From assembly GCA_965366365.1 (NCBI GenBank), contig CBDUEV010000012.1:1-57209 (forward strand): a stretch of 57,209 bases of DNA, written 5' to 3'. Position 1 is the stretch's first letter. Each line of letters opens with the position of its first letter. The position numbers and the translations under genes were made by a program. A model generated the notes under the pieces. The model did not search any database. It was not told the origin of the DNA and worked only from the letters and a program-made list of their open reading frames with translations. Source of the DNA: CBDUEV01 sp965366365 (GTDB lineage: Bacteria > Actinomycetota > Acidimicrobiia > Spongiisociales > JAENVV01). This document shows, one piece after another, positions 49,488-57,209 of this stretch.

Positions 49488-52304
49488 ATGTCGATCGAAA
49501 CCATACGCATTCGTGGTGCCCGCGAGCACAACCTCCAGGACCTCTCCCTCGAACTACCCAGAGACGCGCTGATCGTGTTCACCGGGATCTCAGGTTCTGG
49601 GAAGTCGTCGCTCGCCTTCGACACCATCTACGCCGAAGGCCAACGCCGGTACGTCGAGAGCCTCTCGGCGTACGCGCGCCAGTTCCTCGGCCAGATGGAC
49701 AAGCCCGACGTCGACATCATCGAAGGCTTGTCGCCGGCCATCTCCATCGACCAGAAGACCGCCAGCCGCAACCCCAGGTCCACCGTGGGAACGGTCACCG
49801 AGATCCACGACTATCTCCGGCTCCTCTGGGCGCGCATCGGGATCCCGCACTGCCCGAACGACGGTTCACCGGTGGCGCGCCAGTCGGCCGACCAGATCGT
49901 GGATCAGATCCTCGAGATCGCAGAGGGAACCCGGTTCCAGATACTCGCTCCGGTGGTGCGGGGCCGCAAAGGCGAGTTCGAAACGCTGCTCAAAGACCTC
50001 GCCAAAGACGGATTCAGTCGAGCCATGATCGATGGTGAGCAGCGCGACCTCACCGACGACATCAAGCTCGATCGCTACTACAACCACTCCATCGAAGTCA
50101 TCGTCGACCGACTGGTCAGGAAGGACGGCATCGAACGCCGCCTGGCCGAGTCGATGGAGACAGCCTTGCGGATCGCCGACGGCGCCGCCCTGGTGGCCGT
50201 CGAGGACGGTCCCACCCTTTCATTCAGTCAAGCCCTGGCCTGCCCGCAATGCGATCTCTCCTTCGATGAGCTACAGCCGCGCAACTTCTCCTTCAACAGC
50301 CCCTACGGAGCCTGCCCGGCCTGTTCGGGGATCGGGACCCGCTATCAGGTCGATCCATCCCTGGTGGTCCCTGACTGGGAAGCCTCCCTGGCCGACGGCG
50401 CCATCGCCCCCTGGTCCGGCCATCGCGGCAAGTACTTCCAGCGACTCCTGGAGGGGGTCGCCGCACACCTCGGATTCGAGATGGACCGCCCGTTCGAGAA
50501 GCTCACCAAGAAGCAGCAGGCCGGGGTGCTGGAAGGAACCGGCGACACCCGCATCCTGGTCTCGTACACGAACCGCTTCGGGCGGAAACGGGAGTACTGG
50601 ACGACCTATGAAGGGGCACTGCCATTCCTGCGGCGCCGCCACGAGGATGCCGAGTCCGATTCGGCGCGCGAGTACTACCAGGAGTACATGCGAGAGGTGC
50701 CCTGCGCTGAATGCGACGGGGCCAGACTCAATCCGATCTCGCGCGCCGTGACCGTGGGAGGTCTGGGCATCGCCGAGCTGTCGGCGCTCTCCCTCCAGCA
50801 CGCCTCCGAGTTCGTCCAGAGCCTCGAACTCACCGAACGCGAGACGGTGATCGGCGAACGGGTCCTCAAGGAGGTGCGGGAACGGCTCTCCTTCCTGCTC
50901 GACGTGGGTCTCGACTATCTCAATCTGGCCCGATCGGCTGCCACTCTGGCCGGGGGAGAAGCCCAGCGCATCCGTCTCGCCACCCAAATCGGTTCCGGTC
51001 TGGTCGGGGTGCTGTACATCCTCGACGAGCCCTCCATTGGTCTCCATCAGCGTGACAACCAACGTCTCATCGAGACGCTGCTGCGGCTGCGCGATCTCGG
51101 TAACACCCTCATCGTGGTGGAACACGACGAGGACACCATCAGAGTCGCCGACCATGTGGTCGACATCGGGCCGGGAGCAGGCGAGCACGGCGGGCATATC
51201 GTGGCCCAGGGCACCCTCGCCGACGTCCTGGCGGTCAAGGAATCCATCACCGCCGACTACTTGGCAGGACGACGAAAGATCGCCGTTCCCGACACCCGCC
51301 GCGAACCGGACGGCAGATTCATCGAGATCAAGGGAGCCACCGAGAACAACCTCAAGACGGTCGAGGCCCGGTTTCCGCTCGGGGTCTTCACCGCGGTCAC
51401 CGGCGTGTCCGGCAGCGGGAAGTCGTCGTTGGTTCAGGAGATTCTCTCCAAGGCATTGCACTTTCAGCTCTATGGGGCTCGATCGGTGCCCGGCCGGCAC
51501 AAGCGAATCATCGGGGTCGAACAGATCGACAAAGTCATCAACATCGATCAATCGCCGATCGGTCGGACTCCTCGCTCCAATCCGGCCACCTACACCGGTG
51601 TCTTCGACCACGTCCGTGCGCTGTTCGCTTCCACCCCCGACGCCAAACTGCGCGGGTACAAGCCGGGCCGGTTCAGCTTCAACGTGTCGGGCGGACGGTG
51701 CGAAGCCTGCAAGGGCGACGGGACCATCAAGATCGAGATGCACTTCCTTCCTGATGTTTACGTGCCGTGCGAAGTGTGCAAAGGACGCCGGTACAACCGG
51801 GAGACCCTCGAAGTGGTGTGGAAGGGTAGGTCGATTGCCGACGTGCTGGAGATGTCGATCGAAGAAGCGTTGCGGTTCTTCGAGAACCAGCCGAAGATCG
51901 CCAGGATCCTCCAAACGCTGTTCGACGTGGGCCTCAGCTACGTGCGCCTGGGGCAGTCGGCTCCCACCCTGTCGGGCGGTGAGGCACAGCGTGTCAAGCT
52001 GGCCTCCGAACTCGGCAAACGGTCCACCGGTCGGACCTTCTACATCCTCGATGAGCCGACCACCGGACTCCACTTCGAGGACATTCGCAAACTCCTCGGA
52101 GTGCTGCAGCGCCTCGTCGACGGCGGCAACACCGTGGTCGTGATCGAACACAACCTCGACGTGATCAAGACGGTCGACTGGATCATCGATCTCGGACCCG
52201 AGGGCGGCGAGGGCGGGGGAGAGATCATCGCCGTGGGCCCCCCCGAAGTCGTCGCCGACATTCCCACCAGCTACACCGGCAAATTCCTGGCCGGCATGCT
52301 GTGA
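49488..52304 (+). CDS. uvrA: Excinuclease ABC subunit A
   Basis: 938 residues from ATG at 49488; an upstream in-frame start would add 35 unrelated residues. Two ABC ATPase halves with Walker A GISGSGKSS (about 32) and GVSGSGKSS (about 640), signatures LAGGEAQRI and LSGGEAQRV, and zinc fingers (CPQC...CPAC and CEAC...CEVC). It scans DNA for lesions as a dimer and loads UvrB. It overlaps the following methyltransferase gene by 4 bases. Confidence 0.97.
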   Translation: MSIETIRIRGAREHNLQDLSLELPRDALIVFTGISGSGKSSLAFDTIYAEGQRRYVESLSAYARQFLGQMDKPDVDIIEGLSPAISIDQKTASRNPRSTVGTVTEIHDYLRLLWARIGIPHCPNDGSPVARQSADQIVDQILEIAEGTRFQILAPVVRGRKGEFETLLKDLAKDGFSRAMIDGEQRDLTDDIKLDRYYNHSIEVIVDRLVRKDGIERRLAESMETALRIADGAALVAVEDGPTLSFSQALACPQCDLSFDELQPRNFSFNSPYGACPACSGIGTRYQVDPSLVVPDWEASLADGAIAPWSGHRGKYFQRLLEGVAAHLGFEMDRPFEKLTKKQQAGVLEGTGDTRILVSYTNRFGRKREYWTTYEGALPFLRRRHEDAESDSAREYYQEYMREVPCAECDGARLNPISRAVTVGGLGIAELSALSLQHASEFVQSLELTERETVIGERVLKEVRERLSFLLDVGLDYLNLARSAATLAGGEAQRIRLATQIGSGLVGVLYILDEPSIGLHQRDNQRLIETLLRLRDLGNTLIVVEHDEDTIRVADHVVDIGPGAGEHGGHIVAQGTLADVLAVKESITADYLAGRRKIAVPDTRREPDGRFIEIKGATENNLKTVEARFPLGVFTAVTGVSGSGKSSLVQEILSKALHFQLYGARSVPGRHKRIIGVEQIDKVINIDQSPIGRTPRSNPATYTGVFDHVRALFASTPDAKLRGYKPGRFSFNVSGGRCEACKGDGTIKIEMHFLPDVYVPCEVCKGRRYNRETLEVVWKGRSIADVLEMSIEEALRFFENQPKIARILQTLFDVGLSYVRLGQSAPTLSGGEAQRVKLASELGKRSTGRTFYILDEPTTGLHFEDIRKLLGVLQRLVDGGNTVVVIEHNLDVIKTVDWIIDLGPEGGEGGGEIIAVGPPEVVADIPTSYTGKFLAGML

Positions 52305-52996
52305 AGGGAAGCGACGCTTCCTGGAACGAGCTGGCCGACTGGTGGGAGGGTGAGGTGGCGTCCGACCCGACCTACCGTGAGGTGGTCATTCCACTCGTCG
52401 ACGAGATGCTCCCGAAGTCGGGTCTCTTTCTGGATCTCGGCTGCGGACAGGGCCAGGTCATGGCAGAGATCGGGACGGCCCATCGCACGCTGCTGGGCTG
52501 CGACCTCAACGCCCAGCTGGCGGCCAAGGCCGCTCGGCACGGCTCGGTGGTGCAGGCCGCCCTCCCGGACCTACGGTGGCTTCGACCCGACACGGTGGAT
52601 GGGTGCCTGGCCGTGCTCGTCCTCGAACACGTCCCCGACGTCGAGTCGCTCTTCGACGCCGCCGCCGAGATCACGCGGCCGGGGGGCGCGTTCGTGGTCA
52701 TCGCCAACCATCCCTACGTCACCGCTCCCGGCTCGGCCTCTGTGGTCGACCCCTCCGACGGCGAGGTCTTCTGGAGGTGGGGGGCCTACCTCGTGGACGG
52801 GTCGACCCACGAAGTGGCCGGTTCGTCCACGGTCGAGTTCCATCACCGGCCCCTCGGACATCTGCTCACGGCCGCCGCCCGCACCGGCTGGGATCTACGA
52901 GAGCTGCGAGAGGTCGAGACACCCGAATCCGGCGACCGTCTGCCCGACGCGGGGCTGCCCCGCCTCGTCGGCATCGCCTGGGAACGACGAAACTGA
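52301..52996 (+). CDS. Class I SAM-dependent methyltransferase
   Basis: 231 residues, GTG start overlapping the uvrA stop. The SAM-binding motif I is LFLDLGCGQGQ near 43, followed by LLGCDLNAQL (acidic residue of motif II) and VLVLEHVPDV (motif IV/post-I region); a Tyr/His-rich C-terminal part follows. It resembles the UbiE/Methyltransf_11 group. The substrate is unknown. Its place between uvrA and uvrC on the same strand is unusual but gives no proof of a repair role. Confidence 0.88.
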   Translation: MKGSDASWNELADWWEGEVASDPTYREVVIPLVDEMLPKSGLFLDLGCGQGQVMAEIGTAHRTLLGCDLNAQLAAKAARHGSVVQAALPDLRWLRPDTVDGCLAVLVLEHVPDVESLFDAAAEITRPGGAFVVIANHPYVTAPGSASVVDPSDGEVFWRWGAYLVDGSTHEVAGSSTVEFHHRPLGHLLTAAARTGWDLRELREVETPESGDRLPDAGLPRLVGIAWERRN

Positions 52997-53003
52997 CCCT
53001 CGG

Positions 53004-53009
53004 TACACT
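53004..53009 (+). promoter_or_regulatory. Candidate -10 box upstream of uvrC (CGGTACACTC)
   Basis: TACACT ends eight bases before the uvrC ATG at 53018, within the same CGGTACACTC seen before uvrA. A leaderless or very short leader is implied. Confidence 0.45.
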
Positions 53010-53017
53010 CGATTCGG

Positions 53018-54859
53018 ATGGAACGCCCCTCTGCCGCCGAAATCCCTGATGCACCAGGCTCCTACCAGTTTCGCGACGTGCACGGGCAGGTCCTCTATGT
53101 GGGGAAGGCCAAGTCCCTCCGCAAGCGAGTGCTGAGCTACTTCAACCGGGACGTGGCGCAGCGAACCAGAGCCATGGTGGACGCCTCCGACTCGGTCGAC
53201 TTCATCGTCACCGACAACGAGGTCGAGGCGCTCATGCTCGAGTACTCGCTCATCCAGAAGCACCGACCGCGTTTCAACATTCGCCTCCGGGACGACAAGA
53301 GCTATCCGTTCCTGACGCTGACCAGACGAGACGAATGGCCGGCCGCCCGGGTGCGTCGCGGAACCAGACGGAAAGGCAACCAGTACTTTGGGCCTTTCGC
53401 CCACGCCTACGCCATCCGCAACACGCTCGATCTCCTTCTGAAGACGTTTCCGATCCGCACCTGTTCGGACGGCAAATTCAAGGATCACGCCTCGCGGGGC
53501 CGCCCGTGCCTCTTGTTCGACATCGAGAAGTGCTCCGGGCCGTGCGTCGGAGAGATCACCCCCGAGGAATATGGAGGCCTCGTGGACGGGCTGGCCCGCT
53601 TCCTCGACGGCGACACCGACGAGATCCGTTCAGAGGTCAAGGCCAGGATGGAAGGCGCCTCCGCGCGTCAGGAGTACGAACAAGCTGCCCGCTATCGCGA
53701 CCAGCTCAGAGACCTCGAGAAGGCGATCGCTCGTCAGGAACTGGTCACCGAGCGCGCCGAGAGCTTCGACGTGATGGCGATCGAGGACGACGAACTCGAC
53801 GCCTCGATCTCCGTGTTCATCGTCCGGCATGGCCGGGTCACGGGCCGGTTCTCCGCCATCATCGACAAGGTCGAAGACGTCAGTACGAGCGAATTGATCG
53901 GCCAGATGCTGCGCGAGCGGTACGGCGCCACGGAACCACCCAACCTGATCATGGTGGACGAGATTCCGCCCGATCTCGATGTCTTCCTCGCCTGGCTGGA
54001 GGAACGGCGCGGATCGAAGGTCGAACTGCGGGTGCCCCAACGCGGCGCCAAGCGTCGCCTGCTCGAAACGGCGCACGTCAACGCCAAGGAATCCCTGGGC
54101 CGCCACCGGCTCCGCAGGCAGTCCGACCCCAACGCCCGCGCCCAGGCGCTCCGCTCGCTGCAGGACGCCCTGGCGCTCCCCGAGCCTCCCCTCCGTATCG
54201 AATGCTTCGATATCTCGACCATCCAGGGCAGTCACACGGTGGGTTCCATGGTGGTGATGGAGGATGGGCTCCCGAGGCGCGGGGATTACCGCCGATTCCG
54301 GGTCAAGTCCGTGGCGGGTCAGGACGACTTTGCTTCGATGGAGGAGGTACTCCGCCGCAGGTTCACGGCCTATCTGGCCGAGCGTGATCTCCCCGTAGAG
54401 GAGCGAGGCAAGTTCGCCTACCCGCCTTCCCTGTTGCTCATCGATGGGGGAATGGGTCAGCTCGGCAGAGCCACCAAGGTCTTGGACGAACTCGGCCTGA
54501 GCATTCCGGTGGCGGGACTCGCCAAGCGGATGGAAGAGGTCTACCTCCCCGGCAACCCGATTCCCGTGCGCATCCCCCGCGACGAGCCGGCGCTGTACAT
54601 GCTCCAGCGCGTCCGCGACGAAGCTCACCGCTTCGCCATCAGCTACCACCGCACCGTGCGTGCCAAGAGCATGATCGACTCGATTCTCGACGAAGTCCCG
54701 GGCGTGGGAGCGGGCCGCAAGCAAGCGCTGTTGCGTCGTTTCGGAAGTCTCAAGAAGCTCCGTTCCGCCAGCCTCGACGAAATCGCCGAGGTGGTGCCCG
54801 CCCGCGTCGCCGAAAACGTCCTCACCGCGCTCCACGGTGCCGGGACAACCGGCCGGTGA
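53018..54859 (+). CDS. uvrC: Excinuclease ABC subunit C
   Basis: 613 residues. N-terminal GIY-YIG nuclease (GSYQFRDVHGQVLYVGKAKSLRKRV, in which the first motif is SYQ), cysteine cluster CLLFDIEKCSGPC near 164-176, a UVR motif near 205-240, the RNase H-like second nuclease with ECFDISTIQGSHTVGSMV and LLIDGGMGQL, and a C-terminal helix-hairpin-helix pair (VPGVGAGRKQALLRRFGS). It makes both incisions in excision repair. Full length. Confidence 0.97.
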   Translation: MERPSAAEIPDAPGSYQFRDVHGQVLYVGKAKSLRKRVLSYFNRDVAQRTRAMVDASDSVDFIVTDNEVEALMLEYSLIQKHRPRFNIRLRDDKSYPFLTLTRRDEWPAARVRRGTRRKGNQYFGPFAHAYAIRNTLDLLLKTFPIRTCSDGKFKDHASRGRPCLLFDIEKCSGPCVGEITPEEYGGLVDGLARFLDGDTDEIRSEVKARMEGASARQEYEQAARYRDQLRDLEKAIARQELVTERAESFDVMAIEDDELDASISVFIVRHGRVTGRFSAIIDKVEDVSTSELIGQMLRERYGATEPPNLIMVDEIPPDLDVFLAWLEERRGSKVELRVPQRGAKRRLLETAHVNAKESLGRHRLRRQSDPNARAQALRSLQDALALPEPPLRIECFDISTIQGSHTVGSMVVMEDGLPRRGDYRRFRVKSVAGQDDFASMEEVLRRRFTAYLAERDLPVEERGKFAYPPSLLLIDGGMGQLGRATKVLDELGLSIPVAGLAKRMEEVYLPGNPIPVRIPRDEPALYMLQRVRDEAHRFAISYHRTVRAKSMIDSILDEVPGVGAGRKQALLRRFGSLKKLRSASLDEIAEVVPARVAENVLTALHGAGTTGR

Positions 54860-54916
54860 ACGATCTGGCGGGCTGTCCTTCCCCTACGATGTGGTCAGCA
54901 AGTCCAGGGAGTCGCC

Positions 54917-55780
54917 ATGCGTGATCAGCCGAATGTGGTCATCCTGACCGGGATGTCGGGAGCGGGACGGTCCACAGCCGCCAAGGTGCTCGAGGACCTC
55001 GGGTATCCGGTCATCGACAATCTGCCTCCGAGCCTGATCGAAGACGTGGTCAGGCTGCGCGACGTGTCCGACAGCGAAGCCAACGTGGCGCTGGTCGTCG
55101 ACGCCCGCGGGGGACTGACCGTCGAAGACCTGCGCGGGCCGCTCTACAACCTTCGGAGAGACGGTCTCACCGTGGCGCTCATGTTCCTCGACGCCGATGA
55201 TCAGGTGCTGCTGCGTCGCTACCGGGAGAACCGCCGACCCCACCCGGTGCCCTCGGACACGATCCAGGAATCAATCCGCGCCGAACGAGAACTCATGACC
55301 GAGGTCCGGGCCGGCGCCGACATCGTGGTTGACACCACCAACTACAACGTCCACCAGCTCCGCGAGCGAGTTGAGTCCGAGTTCGCCGAGGCGGATCTGG
55401 TTCGGCCGATGCGGGTCTCGGTGAGCTCGTTCGGTTTCAAACATGGGGCGCCCCGCGACGTCGATCTCCTTCTCGACGTGCGGTTTCTCCCGAACCCGCA
55501 TTGGGTACCGGAGCTGCGGCCGCTGACCGGCACCGACCCGGCGGTGCGCGACTACGTGCTCGACCAGCCCGACGGCCAGGAGTTCCTCACCAAAGTGACC
55601 GACCTGCTCGAATTCCTGCTTCCCCGCTACATGGACGAGGGGAAGTCGTACTTGAGTATCGGGGTGGGGTGCACCGGCGGACGGCACCGCTCCGTGGCGC
55701 TGGCCGAGGCCATCGCCGCCTGGCTGGAGGACTACGGCGTGAACGTCAACCTGCGCCACCGGGACCGGGACTTGGCGTGA
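54917..55780 (+). CDS. rapZ: RNase adapter / nucleotide-binding protein RapZ (YvcJ)
   Basis: 287 residues, ATG start with AGGGAG upstream. P-loop LTGMSGAGRSTA near 9-20, YPVIDNLPPSL near 30, and the C-terminal block HPVPSDT..., RYMDEGKSYLSIGVGCTGGRHRSV near 235-265 identify the RapZ/YvcJ family. In E. coli it controls degradation of the GlmZ RNA and amino-sugar supply; in Gram-positive bacteria it affects competence. In actinomycetes it typically precedes yvcK. It overlaps yvcK by GTGA. Confidence 0.94.
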   Translation: MRDQPNVVILTGMSGAGRSTAAKVLEDLGYPVIDNLPPSLIEDVVRLRDVSDSEANVALVVDARGGLTVEDLRGPLYNLRRDGLTVALMFLDADDQVLLRRYRENRRPHPVPSDTIQESIRAERELMTEVRAGADIVVDTTNYNVHQLRERVESEFAEADLVRPMRVSVSSFGFKHGAPRDVDLLLDVRFLPNPHWVPELRPLTGTDPAVRDYVLDQPDGQEFLTKVTDLLEFLLPRYMDEGKSYLSIGVGCTGGRHRSVALAEAIAAWLEDYGVNVNLRHRDRDLA

Positions 55781-56736
55781 CGCTGCCGATGACCGAGCCC
55801 GCTCTCAGCCCGCTCGACGCTTCGGGTCCGTCCGTGGTGGCGATCGGCGGCGGGCACGGTCTCGCCTGTCTTCTCGAAGCCGTCCAGGGCTACGCAGGGA
55901 CGATCACTGCGGTGGTGAGCGTGGCAGACGATGGCGGCTCATCGGGACGCCTGATCAAAGACCTCGATATTCCGCCCCCCGGCGACATTCGCAAATGCCT
56001 GCTGGCCCTGGCACCGGAACCGACGATCTGGGCAGAGATGCTCGGCCATCGTTTCGAACGTGGCGACGTGGCGGGACATTCGCTGGGGAACCTGATGCTG
56101 GCAGCCCTGACCGAAATGATCGGCGACTTCTCGGCCGCCCTGCGCGTAGCCGAGTTTCAGCTCGGTGCCTGCGGTCGGGTCATCCCGGCTGCCCTGCATC
56201 GGCTGGATCTCGTGGCGACTATCGACGGCCGCGAGGTGGACGGACAGGTGGAGATCGCCCAGCGGCCGGGGCACGTCGAAGCCCTCAGGATCGAGCCGTC
56301 GGACGCCGAGGCCACCCCCAGCGCCCTCGAGGCCATCCGGTCGGCTGATCAGATCCTGCTCGCCCCCGGCAGCCTCTATACGAGCCTCATCGCCACCTTG
56401 GTCGTTCCGGGAGTGACAGAGGCCATCGAGAAGAGCGACGCAGATCTCATCTACATCCTCAACCTCGTCACCCAGAACCCCGAGACCCTCGCCATGGACG
56501 CCGACGACCACGCCGAGGCCCTCCGCGTGGTGGCCGGGCTGAGCAAGGTTGGTACCATGGTCGCCCATGCCGGTGTGCTCGACGTGCCCAGGGGTCTGTC
56601 AGCGGTATCCGTCGCTGAGCCCGAGTGTCAGGGTTGGACGGTGATCACGGCAGACGTCGCCGACCATGAAGCGGACTGGCCGCAGCACCACCCCATTCGG
56701 CTCGGACAAACACTCTCGAAGATGGTGAAAACATGA
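55777..56736 (+). CDS. yvcK: Gluconeogenesis factor YvcK/CuvA-like
   Basis: 319 residues from GTG at 55777; ATG at 55789 is an alternative. VVAIGGGHGLACLLEAV, VSVADDGGSSGRL and PPPGDIRKCLLALA near the N-terminus, then GHSLGNLMLAAL and LAPGSLYTSLIATLVVPG, are the UPF0052/CofD-like family blocks. These proteins bind UDP-sugars and are needed for peptidoglycan balance and growth on gluconeogenic carbon sources in Gram-positive bacteria. The stop overlaps the pgk start. Confidence 0.93.
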   Translation: MTLPMTEPALSPLDASGPSVVAIGGGHGLACLLEAVQGYAGTITAVVSVADDGGSSGRLIKDLDIPPPGDIRKCLLALAPEPTIWAEMLGHRFERGDVAGHSLGNLMLAALTEMIGDFSAALRVAEFQLGACGRVIPAALHRLDLVATIDGREVDGQVEIAQRPGHVEALRIEPSDAEATPSALEAIRSADQILLAPGSLYTSLIATLVVPGVTEAIEKSDADLIYILNLVTQNPETLAMDADDHAEALRVVAGLSKVGTMVAHAGVLDVPRGLSAVSVAEPECQGWTVITADVADHEADWPQHHPIRLGQTLSKMVKT

Positions 56737-57209
56737 CGACATTTCTCACGCTCGACAACGTCGAGGTCGCCGGTCGGACGGTACTCGTGCGCTCCGATCT
56801 CAACGTCCCACTGGAGGAGGGTTCCGACGGTCCCCGGGTGGCTGACGACTTTCGCATTCGGGCGGCGCTCCCGACTTTGGACCGCCTCCGCAAAGCCGGC
56901 GCCGTGGTGGTGGTGGCCAGTCACCTGGGCCGCCCCAAAGGAGAAGTGAAGGAGAACCTGCGGCTCGACCCGGTCGCGGTCCGGCTCTCCGAGCTGGGAG
57001 GATTCCCGGTCAGGAAACTGGATGCGGTGCGCGGACCGCAGGTGAGCGAAGCGGTCGCCGGGGCGGAGCCGGCCCACGTGGAGGTACTCGTCGGCCCAGA
57101 GAGCACGGTTCCTGACACGGATCCGGTCGGCGCGAGCAAACTGAGAGGGGCGTCCGCGTACCGTCATACTCTCGGCGTGGATCAGGAGATCACAGACGAC
57201 ATCGCTCAC
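56733..57209 (+). CDS. pgk: Phosphoglycerate kinase, N-terminal part (runs off the window)
   Basis: ATG overlaps the yvcK stop. The first ~110 codons match the enzyme: VLVRSDLNVPLEEG near 18, a DDFRIRAALPTL segment, and VVVASHLGRPKGEVKENLRLDPVAV near 60 (given here partly). The enzyme transfers phosphate between 1,3-bisphosphoglycerate and ADP in glycolysis. After about 57,090 the expected ENLRF block does not appear, and the remaining ~40 codons (GPESTVPDTDPVG...) do not look like the family, although the frame stays open to the end of the window. Sequence or assembly error at the contig edge is likely. Confidence 0.8.
   Translation, partial: MTTFLTLDNVEVAGRTVLVRSDLNVPLEEGSDGPRVADDFRIRAALPTLDRLRKAGAVVVVASHLGRPKGEVKENLRLDPVAVRLSELGGFPVRKLDAVRGPQVSEAVAGAEPAHVEVLVGPESTVPDTDPVGASKLRGASAYRHTLGVDQEITDDIAH

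Noticed and set aside
56628..57209. A minus-strand frame running to the end of the window
   Set aside because: It covers yvcK and the well-matching first part of pgk. It was considered because pgk looks wrong after 57,090, but the minus-strand translation shows no family motif either.

Overview
The window is about 57 kb of high-GC, densely packed bacterial DNA. It looks like an actinomycete, probably a member of the Acidimicrobiia or a relative. The evidence is: GTG and TTG starts with many ATGA/GTGA overlaps, TANNNT boxes 6-8 bases before several start codons (leaderless transcription), S-layer homology repeats of the GCNPP...FCP type, an Flp/Tad pilus set without an outer-membrane secretin, and the uvrC-rapZ-yvcK order. 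Taxonomy is inference. No insertion sequence, phage gene, rRNA or CRISPR array was seen. Both ends look like contig edges: a tandem repeat at the start, and a phosphoglycerate kinase frame that stops looking like its family in the last ~120 bases.

Bases 1-26,700 form an accessory surface-polysaccharide region. It holds a polysaccharide deacetylase, three GT4-type glycosyltransferases, a Wzz-like chain-length protein with a degenerate kinase domain, five sulfotransferases, an aminotransferase for amino sugars, a secreted SGNH-like protein, and a G8/beta-helix protein (similar to animal CEMIP/TMEM2) with three S-layer repeats. It also holds a flavin-dependent halogenase-like enzyme and two alpha/beta hydrolases whose nucleophile serine is replaced. 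The likely product is a sulfated, possibly acylated, cell-surface glycan.

Inside this region are two copies of a gene set I do not recognise (module A, 4396-7037; module B, 19194-21351; both on the minus strand). Each has a 336-residue SGNH-like protein with a GGCDL motif where GDSL is expected, a shorter related protein lacking the catalytic residues, and a small barrel-sandwich (biotinyl/lipoyl-like) protein whose lysine hairpin is replaced by an insertion, a zinc ribbon in module B. Module A also has an acyl carrier protein and a possible 28-residue leader ORF. This is the best candidate for an undescribed system, perhaps for acyl or other group transfer onto the glycan.

Bases 26,800-37,200 hold a TSUP permease, an unknown membrane protein, trpCFBA, a tRNA-Leu(CAA), a small coiled-coil protein, polA and rpsA with an unusually long acidic N-terminus. 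Bases 37,400-44,500 encode a Tad pilus system: cpaB, tadZ, tadA, a von Willebrand A-TadB fusion, tadC, and two convergent Flp pilin genes, one only 53 codons long. A two-component system follows (44,604-46,735). The remainder is housekeeping: coaE, uvrB, uvrA, a methyltransferase, uvrC, rapZ, yvcK and a partial pgk. The whiA and gap genes often found between yvcK and pgk in actinomycetes are absent here.
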